Assembly (NCBI RefSeq): GCF_033115175.1
Contig: NC_084833.1
Coordinates: forward strand, 49,970,716-50,034,715
DNA: 64,000 bases
Direction of reading: 5' to 3'
Origin: Lepus europaeus
Taxonomy: Eukaryota; Chordata; Mammalia; Lagomorpha; Leporidae
The notes under the pieces were generated by a model. It had not been told where the DNA came from. It worked only from the letters and a program-made list of their open reading frames with translations, and made no database searches. Positions 46,930-57,131 of the stretch are shown one piece after another; the first letter of the stretch is position 1, and each line of letters opens with the position of its first letter. The translations under genes and the position numbers were made by a program.

Positions 46930-47330
46930 ACAGGTAAAAATAATGCAAGAAGGAGAAGGGACAAAGAGAGACAGGAAATAAAGAGAAAGCAGGTTGCATA
47001 AGATAATAGCAAAGAAACAAAGAAAAAGAGGCAACAAAAAAACAGAGCAGAAGGTAAATGCACAGAAATGAACTTGGTAAACAAAAAGACACCAGGCATG
47101 AAAGGGTGATGGAGACAGCAAAGAAAATAGTGACAAAGGGAAAGAGCCTTTGCTGGGAGAGGGGCAGGAGAGAGGAAGGAGTAGGGGAGGGGGAAGAAAG
47201 GAAAAGGAAGTCGAGAGGGCCAAGGGGATGATGGGTGAGGGGGACAAAAAGAGGAAGATGAAGGGAAAGATGGAGAATAGAATAAAATAAAACAAAACAG
47301 AGAGAGAGAAAAAAAGAACAGATCCTCTTC
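46930..47330 (+). repeat. Long polypurine tract
   Basis: About 400 bases of mostly A/G on the plus strand (gggagaggggcaggagagag type; aaacaaagaaaaagagg type), with few pyrimidines. On the INSC (minus) strand this is a polypyrimidine tract. It creates three overlapping minus-strand frames of 153-208 codons rich in Phe, Ser, Leu and Pro, which are composition artefacts. Confidence 0.9.
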
Positions 47331-47509
47331 TCTCCAGGGTCCCCGGAAAGCCAGCCAGACCTGAACCCCACACAGCACAGAGCACCCACTCCTCAGTGTG
47401 CACCACTCTCAAAGGACCCTGCGCCCTTCTCTGGCCTTTCTCAGCCTCTGCCTCCCTGGGAGTGTGGACAGCCCATCCTCCCAGAGCCTCCTTCCCAGAC
47501 AGCCTGAAA

Positions 47510-47660
47510 ACACCCAGGTATGAACCACGCCCAGCAGCCCACTGACAGCTGCTTCATTAAGGAAAAATCAATTCTGTCTGTGAGAGGCGATTTTCGGCGC
47601 CACCTTGCCAGATGCAGAGATGGTAATGGAAATTTCCTCCCTCTACCTGAACAGAGGCCT
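47510..47660. other. Unique intronic block, candidate conserved element
   Basis: Non-repetitive, mixed composition with E-box-like and ATTA words ('gcttcattaaggaaaaatca', 'gattttcggcgccaccttgcc'). No coding signal. Confidence 0.25.
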
Positions 47661-48739
47661 TTGGGCTGGAAAGAAAGCCATGGGAGGAGCAAGAAGGGTA
47701 GCTTCCAACTCCATCTGCCAGGCAGGGCTCCTAGTGGAACCCATGTCACCAGCTGGGGATCGTACCCAGACATTGCAGCCCTTCTGAAGCCAAGCCATAG
47801 ACACTCACCATCACTGGGGGATGCAGGTGAGTAGAAAAGTAGGCCAGCCCCAAACTGGGGCAATAAACAGTCACCAAGCTCAAGATCCTATGGAAATACA
47901 AAGAGCTAACTAAGGGCCCTTGTCCTAAGGAAGCTTCCCAGGCCAAAGGGAGAAATAATGCTTCCCCATGGGTCAACATAGTGAGACCAGGGCCACAGAT
48001 GACCAGAAGAGAAAAACTGTGGCTGGAAACAAGTTAGTGTGGCCCTAAGGCCAGACTCCAAGAGGCAGGCAGGCCTGTTTGAATTCTGAGAGCTTCCCCT
48101 CACATCACAGGGAGCATGGGTTACACAACCTGTATCAGACAAGGTGCAACAAATCCAAGGAGGGAAGCCAGGGAACTACTGTGTGCTCATTGTCTTTGCA
48201 CCACAGACAGCTCCTGGGAAACTTGATGTTAAAGAGGCATTCAGATCAGAGCCCAGAATGATGGCAGGGCTTGAACTAACAGCTGTGGAGAGGGCACTTA
48301 CCTGGGGCAAGGGCAAGGCATAGTTCAGGCTTGGCCAAGTTGAACAGGGCCTAGGAGCCACAAATCTTCAGACCCCAAGACTGGCTTAGGACTACACTGT
48401 CAAGGGCTGAACAAGGGCCCATAGATAATGGGCAACCATGGCAGGGTTCATGGAAGTGTCAAGATTATAAACTGTCGTTAGGAAAATTAACTCAGCAGTC
48501 ACACGGAAGGTGGATTAGGGAGGAAGAAGCTCTCCGTAGCATCTACTGACTCATTCACAAGAACAAATACAGTTCCCTTTCCACCTGAAAGTCACTGTAG
48601 ACTTACACACAGTAGCCAAGCCCACTGTGTGTTCTCCTTCAAGTGAACAGTAAAAATGACAACTGTCATAATAAACCATCATATCTAAATGGGGCTTTAT
48701 GACCACCAAAGTGTTTTCAATGCTAGCAACACTTCAGGC

Positions 48740-48900
48740 TCAGGCAGTCACCAGTGACTGAAGCTGATAGCTGGGGCTATTTCATGTTTGTCAGCCGTTA
48801 ATTTCCCCCAATTTTGCTCGTTAGTTGGGGCAGAATTAAGAGAGTCCGTGAACCTGCATAAGAGTTACATCCTTATTTTCAAACTCTCAGTGAAACTTAG
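48740..48900. other. Unique intronic block, candidate conserved element
   Basis: 'tcagccgttaatttccccc', 'ttttgctcgttagttgggg', 'gcagaattaagagag': TAAT-rich words in unique sequence. No coding signal. Confidence 0.25.
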
Positions 48901-49154
48901 TGTTCCCTTCTGATGTGAATGTAGCAACAAACCAGCAAAAATCAGATATTTTTATATCCCACAACTGAACACACCTCCAAGTAGCATTCACAGCTATTGG
49001 TAGTCAAGATCACAATGCTTAGTAGAGCCACTGCTAGATCTGACTTACTGTGTTGATTGAAAAGCACATATTCATATATCAGATGGTTAAATATTTTAAT
49101 ATATTTGGTTTCTTTCTTAGTTCTACATAGTTTATGCATTTAAAACAATATTCT

Positions 49155-49470
49155 GGGGTGAGCACTTGGCACAACAGTTAAGTTGCCAATGGGGACACCT
49201 GCAACCCATACCAGAGAATGTGGGCTCAAGTCCTGGCTCTGCTTGTGATTCCAGCTTCCTTCCTGCTAATCATACCCTGAGGGGCAGTAGGCAGTGAGAG
49301 GCTCAAGTAGTTGGGTCCCTGCCACCCATACGGAATACAATTCTGGGCTCCTGGCTTTGACCTGGCTTAGCCCTGGTTGCTGCAGGTATTTGGAGAGTGA
49401 ACCAGAAAATGGAAAATCTTCATCTCCACCCCTTCCCTTGCCTTACCAATAAAATGGAAATAAATTTTTT
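49155..49470 (+). mobile_element. CSINE, old subfamily
   Basis: 'ggggtgagcacttggcacaacag', 'tcctggctctgcttgtgattcc', 'tatttggagagtgaaccagaaaatgg', with a degenerate tail. Lies in the last INSC intron. Confidence 0.85.
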
Positions 49471-49559
49471 AAATGTTCTGAAAGGGATCCATTAGCTTCA
49501 CCAGACTGCCAAAGGTACAAAGAGTTCAGGTTGCTTGTGTGACCCAAAGTAAAAGCTTC

Positions 49560-49680
49560 AGGAGAGTTGAGATTATCTTATGTTTCCCCCAACAGCTGTG
49601 TCCTCAGAGCCTAGAAAAGCTAACAGCACATACACTCATCCAGTCAATATTTACTGAATGAAATTTGTAGCACTTAATGA
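49560..49680 (+). mobile_element. L2 LINE 3' end fragment
   Basis: 'gctgtgtcctcagagcctagaaaagctaac' and 'ccagtcaatatttactgaatgaa' match the L2 terminus. Confidence 0.6.
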
Positions 49681-50369
49681 CTTCCGCACTGTCACATGGC
49701 TCACCAGTGGTAAGACCAGGGCAGGTCTGACTGCAATGCCCTGCCATTTCTACAACCACACAGCACACACCAGGAACACCCAGAAATGAGATGCTCTTGG
49801 TAAAAATATGATGGGGAAGAAGATAACTCTGAAATGGCTTGGAGGATCCTTAACTCCTTAAGTGGATCCACCTTTGTGTTTTTGAGGACCAATGATTTGC
49901 CACTGTCTTCTGGAAGTTCCATCGCTGTGATGAAACAATGGCTCTCATGGTATCCAGGGAGGAACGTGTGAACAAGCATGCTCCCCACCTGGTACTGCTG
50001 ATTCTTTCACGGTAGAGCCTCAGCAGCAATCGGCTGAGAGGGGAATTCCCAGGATGCATTTTCTTGGGTTCAAGGTGAAGACCCTGGTAGCTGGCTGAGA
50101 AATCTCCACTGTCCTGTCATGTTCCCTCCTTTCCTATTCCACAAAGGAGGAGCCCAGCAGAGGGGTAGAAGGAGGCTTTTCTCACCAGGTCCACTTGGCA
50201 GTAGAAAGGAGATACCATATGCTAGCTCCCCAGTTCTGCACGAACCATCACAACCATAGCACCACCTAGCATTCCACCTACCTGCTGCTCTGGTTTGATC
50301 TCTGTTTCCAAAATCTATAAAGTTCATGGTTACTAAAACTGTGATAATGGATGGGGGCCAGTTGCTCAG

Positions 50370-50500
50370 GCCCTATCTTTCATACATATGACCTCACTTA
50401 ATTTTCATCACAATTTTGTGAACTTAGCGAAACAAGGATGATAATTATCACCATTTCAAAGAGAAAAATTGAACGGAAGAGAGATTTTCCTGGCTCACCC
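50370..50500 (-). mobile_element. MIR SINE fragment, antisense
   Basis: 'cctcacttaattttcatcacaattttgtg', 'gataattatcaccatttcaaagag': reversed MIR, ending 70 bases from the exon donor at 50572. Confidence 0.5.
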
Positions 50501-50572
50501 TGTATATGCAGCTCTCCAGTCCCCTTGGCTGCACTCTCATGGGCCCAGGAAACGGCTGGGGGAAGAACTTAC

Positions 50573-50649
50573 CAGGCAGGCCACCAGCACAGCATCACTG
50601 CTGTTCCTCTCTGACGGGGATCTGCAGAGCTCGATGAGACGGGACATAC
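50573..50649 (-). CDS. INSC: INSC coding exon (penultimate)
   Basis: A 77-nt exon entered in phase 1 and left in phase 0. It completes the split cysteine and encodes 25 residues, MSRLIELCRSPSERNSSDAV followed by LVACL. The acceptor is ctcttccgcag (minus strand, 50650 upward) and the donor is gtaagt-like gtaag (50568-50572). The peptide is the end of an ARM-repeat helix and a serine-rich loop of Inscuteable. Skipping this exon would shift the frame, so it is expected to be constitutive for the full C-terminus. Longer open frames overlap it in other frames on both strands but have no coding support. Confidence 0.95.
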
Positions 50650-51234
50650 CTGCGGAAGAGCCAGGGAGAGACTCAGGCTCGGGATGCGAGGACCTGGCCA
50701 GACTGACACAGAAGTGCTGGCTCTCTGCATACCCACTCCACACGGGCCCTGCACACACAGGAGGCTCACCAGGAGGGCCCCAGCCTGCTGCAGAAGGGGA
50801 CTGAGCCGACCCCCAGGAGTCTGTGGCGATTTTCTGCTGACCAACAGGAGTGGCACAGCGCAGCCAACGCGTGCAGCCCAGCAGCCCAGCAGCCCCAGCT
50901 ACAGCAGTGGCACAGGCCCCGCCCATCTCTCTGAGAATGCAACTTCCTGTTTGAGCACTTCCGACTTGACCAGTGCTGACTCTGGTCTTTATGTCTTTAC
51001 CAGAGGAACTCCCCAGCCAACATTACATTTTTTTCCACAATTGCATTTTTCAATCAGAAAATCTATTGTGGCTAAAATTATTGAAAACTACAGATTCTAG
51101 CCATGCTTCCTAGAACTTTACGAAAGTTAAATAAGTGATTTTCAACACAGATTTAAACTATTTAAGAAAGCATAAGATAATAGCAAAAGGTATGCAGACA
51201 GCATCTGCGTGTTTATCCTGCATCGGATCTCTCT

Positions 51235-52110
51235 AAAGCAGGAACCCTCCGCTGCCCCAGCACCTCCTTCTCTCTCTCAGGTTACCTTGGTGTTTGGTGA
51301 CACTGCTGGGCCTTTCCCTGCCTCCACTTAGAGTGCCCCTCCTCAGCATTCACACCAGAATGACTTCCCAATGATTCACCTCCTGGCTAAAACTCTTGAC
51401 TCATGGAGATACACATGGGCTCCTTCTCCTGTCTGCCTAATTTGCCATGCACGCTCTCTGAGCACTGCTCCTGTAGCCAAGCACGTATCTCCCCATATCT
51501 CTCACCTCCATGAGGCTGTATGTCCCTGGGGTCAGGACAAAATTATATCTAATGTTTCACAACCAGCAGTCAGAGCTTAGCACAGAGCAAGTGATTTGTA
51601 AATATTTGTCATGTAAATAAGTGACTAAGTAAATGAATGAGTGACTTAATGAATGAGTTAACAGTGAAGAAATGGGGGCTGACACCGCACTGGGTTAATA
51701 CTCTGCTTGAGGCGCCAGCATCCCGTGTGGGTGCCGGTTCTAGTCCCAGCTGCTCCTCTTCCAGTCCAGCTCTCTGCTGAGGCCTGGAATAGCAGTGGAG
51801 GATGGCCCAAGTCCTTGGGCCCCTGCATCCACAATGGGAGACCAGGAAGAAGCACCTGGCTCCTGGCTTTGGATCTGCCCAGCTCCGGCCATTGCGGCCA
51901 TCTGGGGAGTGAACCAGCGGAAGGAAGGCCTTTCTCTCTGTCTCTCACTGTCTGTAACTCTACCTGTCAAATAAATAAATAAAAATATTTTAAAAAATAG
52001 TGAAGAAATGAAGTAATGAATGAACAAAAGGATAAATTAATGAGCAAATGAATAAGCAAGGAAATTAATTAGTGAGCGAATAATTGTGTAAATGTATAAA
52101 TGAACAGTGA
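51235..52110 (+). mobile_element. L2 LINE 3' end with expanded tail, interrupted by a CSINE
   Basis: L2 landmarks 'ctttccctgcctccacttagagtgcccctcc', 'ctccatgaggctgtatgtccctgggg' and 'agagcttagcacagagcaag' lead into the terminal TGAA tail. The tail has grown into a degenerate (AATGAATG)-like repeat of about 100 bases on each side of the SINE (51600-51674 and 51999-52110). Confidence 0.7.
51663..52010 (+). mobile_element. CSINE inside the L2 tail, 12-bp TSD
   Basis: The element spans 51675-51998, starts gggggctgacaccgcactgg and ends 'tgtcaaataaataaataaaaat' plus A-run. TSD agtgaagaaatg occurs at 51663-51674 and 51999-52010, identical. Confidence 0.95.
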
Positions 52111-52299
52111 ATGGAAGTACGGGGCCCAGGGACTCCACAGGTGAGTAATCGCCACAGCCAGCTTACTTCTCTGGGTTTCTCCCTCTAGGTGCTGTGCCCT
52201 GAGGCTCTGGCACAGCCTTTCCCAGCGTCCCAGCCAGCCCCTGCCTATGTCCACTGTCGACAGCATGCAATCACTCCAGCCACAGCCAACACCACTCAC

Positions 52300-52455
52300 A
52301 GCTGAGACGCACAGCTTCCCGGGCCACCTCTGGGTCTCTGCTGAGCCGGGCTAGGGTCACTGCTGCTTTCTGCTGGACTCGCTCACAGGCTGCCACTTCG
52401 GCGGGGGTCCCAGACCTTGGCTTTTCAGACAGCATGCCCATGATGAGCTGAACCC
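52300..52455 (-). CDS. INSC: INSC coding exon (penultimate but one)
   Basis: A 156-nt exon, phase 1 at both ends. It completes the split glycine and then encodes 51 residues from VQLIMGMLSEKPRSG through ACERVQQKAAVTLARLSRD to EAVRLS, plus the first base of a cysteine codon. The alternating hydrophobic and alanine-rich helices fit the ARM-repeat fold. The acceptor is ttcctgcctag (minus strand, 52456 upward); the donor is a consensus gtgagt (52294-52299). Reading through the donor gives a short unrelated extension and stop, so the exon boundary is clear. Since it is symmetric, skipping it would keep the frame and remove 52 residues of the ARM domain. Confidence 0.95.
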
Positions 52456-52674
52456 CTAGGCAGGAAGCAATGAACACTTGGTACTCACAGGGCCAAGCTG
52501 GCAGAAGGCTGCAGGGCTCAAACAAAAACTGTCAGGGAACAAGCGGAATAAGGCACCTCCTCTCCTACTTCCACTCCCTGGGGGTGTCCCTGGTTTCAGG
52601 TAACAAGTCACTATACTTGGAGGGGACATGGAGAGCACATATTGATTTTTCCTAACCCTTTGAGGGTTTTTGCT

Positions 52675-52880
52675 ACATGCCTGGCGCTATGCTAAATGCA
52701 CAGTAAATGCATGACCCTCTAAAACCTCCCAGTAGTCTCATGAACTAGTACTGCTATGATTCTACTTCAACGCCCAGAGAGAGGTGAACTGTCTAACCCA
52801 CAGCCACTTAGTAAGTGGGGAGCAGGTGTTGGAACTCCAGTAACTGGTTACTCCCATCACTTCTTCAACCTTTGATGCTG
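52675..52880 (-). mobile_element. MIR SINE, antisense
   Basis: 'catgcctggcgctatgctaaatgc', 'cccacagccacttagtaagtgggg', 'gttggaactccagtaactgg' match reversed MIR. Confidence 0.75.
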
Positions 52881-53384
52881 CCTGCATCTGAGATGGGTCC
52901 AAAGGTGCTAAGTCCCCTGACAGAAAGCGACCTAAACCTAGACTGGACATTCACTAGATGAAGTGTTTTAGAGTAGACTCAAGCACTGGAAGAAGGTAGA
53001 GTGGTCAGAACAGGTGGCTTAGGCCCTTAGATGGCTCAGAAGTCTTCCCCAGAAACCAGATCCATCTTCTGATTGTTCTACACCTGCCTGCCTGCCTTCG
53101 CCCACCCACTCTGCAGGAGATGCTCCTCTCCATCCTAGTCTTCATTGGAATAGCTCCTGCTCTGCAGCTTTGTGGCAAAAACCCACCTTCTCCATGCAAC
53201 CTGTGACTTAAACCGTGGGCTCTCAAAGTCCAGAAAGACTCCTACTGTCTTCCACTGGCCCCTCGCTGCATCACCACCATTGCCAACTGCTCAAGTCCTG
53301 CCTCACTTGTGTAAGTAGCCCCCTTATCAGACAGTCTTCACTTAAAACCTTGAGAGGCCACTGACCCCTGGAGGAGCATGCAGG

Positions 53385-53560
53385 CTTGGTGCAGTGCTCA
53401 TTCTGTGCCAGAAACTCTTCTAACATCACATCAGTCCTCATCTCTTCCCTAGGAGGTAGGGCCTGCTGCTACTCCCATTTTATAGATGGGAAAACAATGA
53501 GGTCACACAGTAAATAACAGAGCCATATGGTCTCGGCTCTACCACTCTCCCTCCATGGCA
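53385..53560 (-). mobile_element. MIR SINE, antisense
   Basis: 'tctgtgccagaaactcttctaac', 'cccattttatagatgggaaaacaatgaggtcacacagtaaataacagagcc'. Confidence 0.8.
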
Positions 53561-53569
53561 TTATTGTAC

Positions 53570-53760
53570 TGTGGATGTCACACGTCTGTCTTGCTGTCAC
53601 TTTTGTCAGCTTGGGCTCTCCTTCCAGGCTGTGAGATTCTCCAGGACAAAGGCAGGTACATATTTATCTCTGTGTTTCCTTGTTAAGCACAGTGCTGGGC
53701 ACATGGCCATCTCAGGAACTACTGGCCGAGTCAGCCAGCAGCACTTCATAAACCACAAAA
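53570..53760 (+). mobile_element. L2 LINE 3' fragment
   Basis: 'ctccaggacaaaggcaggtac', 'tatctctgtgtttccttgttaagcacagtgctgggcacatgg' is the L2 3' end. Confidence 0.7.
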
Positions 53761-53879
53761 CCATCTCCAGACGCCAGCCATAGCAATCTCAAATTCATGG
53801 GCCTGGGGAGACACGCTCCCACTGACCACTTGAACCTGACACTGACAGAACAGGGCACAGATGATCCCTCTCAGCCTCT

Positions 53880-54200
53880 AGGCCTCAGCTGGCTCAGCAA
53901 AATTTCTAATTATTAGCTCAATCACACAAAATTAACACAAAATGATGACTTTCAATTAGACACAGAGCCATGGGGGATGGGCAAGAGTACGTTTGCTAAG
54001 GCAGCAAGGCAGGCTGGGCTTACCACTAGCAAAGACAGCCACCAAGGCTCCCAGCTCACTCAGCCTCATTAGCATCTCTGGTTTCCAACCAGTTGCTAAT
54101 TGTTCCCTTATTATCCTGTCCCAGGAAGCTCTCAGCGCTTCCTGTTCCCAGCTGCAAGGCAGTCACCTTGTCCTCCAGCAGAGGTTGCTCAGATCAGCTT
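53880..54200. other. Unique intronic TAAT-rich block, candidate conserved element
   Basis: 'aatttctaattattagctcaatc', 'actttcaattagac', 'gttgctaattgttccc' give an unusual density of homeodomain-type cores in non-repetitive sequence between two INSC exons. Confidence 0.35.
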
Positions 54201-54772
54201 CCAGGGCAATGAAACCTGGCCCCACCTCCATTGGATGTTAAGGACACACTCAGCACAGAGCAGAACAGGGGAGCCAGTGGGAGCAGACGTGCTCTCACTG
54301 CGGGCACAAGGCCTTCCGATGACCTGACACCCACCCTCACCCCTTCCCAGGCACTTTAGTTTTCTACTGGGGGTAAATCCAGTAAGATAGAAACGATTTA
54401 AAGTTGGAATGCATCCCCTCTGAAAAACATGTGTACTCTGGGATCCTAATACCTGCCTTCTCCTCTCTACCACCATAGCCCCTTACCCTGGAGCTACCCC
54501 ACCCCCTCCCTGCCTTCTTCTCCCTATGGTACTGTCACCATATGACATTCTCTATCTTCTTGTTCATTGTCTCTCACTAGACTTTCAGCTGCAGAAAAGC
54601 AAGCAAACATTTACATATTGGCCCTGTTGCACACACACATATGCTTGTGCAAATGTGGCGACATGGGTATTTATGCACCTATACCTATGCATAAACATTC
54701 ATATCAGCATGAAGGCATGTGGCTCCCTATACCCAGATGACCCATAAAGCACGCACACTGCTGCAGACACAC

Positions 54773-54839
54773 CATTTTCCTGAATGATGTCAGAGGCACA
54801 CTGCTCCAGGACGGACATGTTTGCCAAGATGGTCACAAT
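54773..54839 (-). CDS. INSC: INSC coding exon (third before last)
   Basis: This 67-nt internal exon reads IVTILANMSVLEQCASDIIQ then EN, and its last base starts a glycine codon (entry phase 0, exit phase 1). The acceptor is preceded by a strong pyrimidine tract (ttttcttttccag, read on the minus strand, 54840 upward). The donor is gtgtgt (54767-54772), a GT donor weaker than consensus. The peptide is an armadillo-repeat helix segment of Inscuteable. The split glycine is completed by the GG that opens the exon at 52455, which supports direct splicing between the two. The preceding exon is not visible in the 9.1 kb upstream. Confidence 0.93.
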
Positions 54840-55820
54840 CTGGAAAAGAAAATTGGGAAACTAAGAAAATGTGCATAACTGATCCAAATGGAGCTCCCCA
54901 CAGGTGGTCAGTCAGGGGCTCAAAGCATCCCTTTATCCCATGACTCCTTACTGTCTCCCTGGCCACTCCTTCTTCCATCCTCATGGGCTCCTGCCACCAA
55001 GATGTATTACCCCAGTGACCAATGTCCATTCACCAACAAATGGTCCTGAGATGTCCCTCAAGGGCCCTAGGGCCCAATGGAGAGAACAGTGACACAGGTG
55101 ACACAGGGGCCCAGCCATTTTTCTGCATGGGCCCTCTGATCCCAGACCTTGAAATACAGACAGGATGGGCAGGTTCCTGGCCCCTCTAACTCTTCTGTGC
55201 TGGCTCATCCTTGTGACAACTAGCACCTGCCCTGGATTGGGCTCCCCCATCTCCACTTCTCCATGACACTGTCCCCCACCTACTCTCAACCTGAAGTGAA
55301 TGGAGAGTAAGGTCAAAGTAGAGCACTACACTCCAAGCATCAGATGTTGCATGGAATCTGATGAGGAAGTTCACACTCAGCTCTGCTTGAGAGGCCTTGT
55401 GGTCTGAAAGCCTTGTATGTCAGTCCTACAGAAGTCCACAGAAGGGTGGGTTCTGCCTGTAGGAAAGGGACACTGACACCAGGTGGACCGGAGCTGTGAT
55501 TACAACTTCATGCTCTTCATGAGCTGCAATCCTCTTTCCTTGAACTCCCCAGCATAGTCAAGAGAGCACAAAATTGAATTAATGGGCCAATAAAGGTCCT
55601 ATTCCAGGGACCCCAAACTGTCAAGGTACCCAAACATCACTGGAATATATTAGAAATGTAATATCTATTACTCAGATATTACTGACATAACCAGCAAACC
55701 GAAAATTCACTCTCAGGAAGCAGACAGCACTCTCAAGTGCTAATTAAAATAGTTAAGGAAAAGAAAAACCCTTCTCCCAGGTACAAGTCTCTCTCTCCTC
55801 TCTCACTCTCTCTCTATTTC

Positions 55821-55854
55821 AGATTCATTTTATTTATTTGAAAAGAAGAGTGAC

Positions 55855-55899
<45 letters not shown>

Positions 55900-56140
55900 C
55901 CTCAAATGGCCACAATAGCCAGGGTTGGGCCAGGCCAAATCTAAGATCCTGGAGCTCCATCCTGGTCCCCCACATGGGTGGCGAGGGTCCCGGCACTTGA
56001 GCCAAGTTCCACTGCTTCCCCAGGCTCATCAGCAGGAAGCTTGATCCGAAGCAGAGCAGCCAGGACTGAAACCAGTGCTCTGATATGGGATGCCAGGGTT
56101 GTAAGCAATGGTTTGCTTTGCTATGCCACAATACCTGCTG
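55821..56140 (-). mobile_element. CSINE with (GA)n expansion
   Basis: Reverse element: 'attttatttatttgaaaag' tail, (GA)20 at 55858-55898, 'gactcctcaaatggccac', head '...ttgctatgccacaatacc'. No clean TSD identified. Confidence 0.9.
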
Positions 56141-56620
56141 GATGTTCTATCTGTCTTTAAGTGTTTCTTCAGAGTGTCTGGCACAATCTAAGCAGGGGTA
56201 GTACCCCCAAATTTAGGACAGTGATTTGCAGTCTTCTGAGGACAAGCTAGGCAGCTTCAATTCTGAAACTGGGTAGTAACATGATCTCTACTAAGAATGA
56301 TGAATATGTCCATTATTCTGGATAATCAATGCATATAAAATCTCTTCTTTTACATAGGAACTTAAGAAAAGTTTACCATCTCAATAGAATATCTACTTAC
56401 CCCTTCTCTAAATGCATACTGAAGAAGGAGACTGCATTCCTAAGCTACTGTGGCATTTGTGTGTGTCAGCAGCCCCTTCCATCTCAGACTTGGCCAGGGA
56501 TCTGGATGGGGAAGCATGACTGCAATGGGTAGCCAGGGCAGAGACAGGAAAAAGACCTGGAAACTTTTCCTGAAAGCAACCGTGCAACACTGGATGTTTT
56601 AAAATGGAAGTGACAAACTC

Positions 56621-56790
56621 ACAATTTGCGTTTCAGAAGGGGAGAGGGAGCGGGAAAGGGGAGGGTTGCGGGTGGGAGGGAAGTTATGGGGGAGAAGCCA
56701 TTGTAATCCTAAGCTGTACTTTGGAAATTTATATTCATTAAATAAAAGTTTAAAAAAAAAAACAAAAAAAAAACAATTTGCGTTTCAGAA
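56621..56790 (+). mobile_element. Lagomorph L1 3' end, 5'-truncated, with 18-bp perfect TSD
   Basis: The insert spans 56639-56772: a G-rich stretch (gggagagggagcgggaaagg), then 'taagctgtactttggaaattt', 'cattaaataaaagttt' and an A-rich tail. This is the standard 3' terminus of rabbit L1. TSD acaatttgcgtttcagaa occurs at 56621-56638 and 56773-56790, identical. Sits in the long INSC intron. No coding capacity. Confidence 0.95.
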
Positions 56791-57131
56791 AGATCATTAA
56801 TTAATAGAGGTTTAGTTCTTAGAAGCTCTTTTTCTCCTCTTTTAGGACTATGAGTGCTTATAGTCAGTAAAAGGAGTTAAAGACAAAACCCATCCTTCTG
56901 TGGACTTCTATAGGACTGATATACAAGGCTTTCAGATCAAAGTTTAGTCAAAGACACAGTCAAAAAATGCAAGATTCCCAAGAGGCATAAAATGCCGAGT
57001 CTTGCAAGAGAGGAGAAATAAGTCAATTTAGTGACAGATTGGAGTTCATTTGGTTTCCTCTGGGCTGTTACTGCAGCAGGTATCATCAGCCTGGCCTATC
57101 TGAACAAAGACACCTGCATGTATCTAGACTC

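Larger units (their letters stand above)
45603..50572 (-). other. INSC: INSC last intron (4970 bp)
   Basis: Bounded by gtaag at 50568-50572 and tttgctccccag at 45603 upward. It contains an L2 fragment, MIR copies, an older CSINE (49155-49470), a 400-bp polypurine tract (46930-47330), and unique stretches around 47510-47660 and 48740-48900 that may be conserved non-coding elements. No additional exon was recognised. Confidence 0.85.
50650..52299 (-). other. INSC: INSC intron (1650 bp)
   Basis: Bounded by gtgagt and ttccgcag. The middle is an L2 3' end whose terminal TGAA-type tail has spread to about 52110 and is interrupted by a CSINE (51675-51998). The rest is unique sequence with no exon signal. 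Confidence 0.85.
52456..54772 (-). other. INSC: INSC intron (2317 bp)
   Basis: Bounded by gtgtgt and ttcctgcctag. It contains two MIRs and an L2 fragment in its 3' half (window 52675-53760) and a TAAT-rich unique block at 53880-54200. That block holds a possible 54-nt in-frame cassette exon, discussed under findings. Confidence 0.85.

Noticed and set aside
46752..47412. Overlapping minus-strand open frames of 153-208 codons
   Set aside because: They arise from the polypurine tract on the plus strand; the peptides are Phe/Ser/Leu/Pro low-complexity and overlap in all three frames.
50537..51100. Long frames on both strands around the INSC exon at 50.6 kb
   Set aside because: Only the 77-nt minus-strand exon is supported by phase and homology; the rest is GC-rich intron.
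54024..54170. Longer version of the 54-nt candidate exon (about 45 codons open)
   Set aside because: The better upstream AG acceptors in this stretch give the wrong phase for joining to the exon at 54773; only the 54-nt form is compatible.
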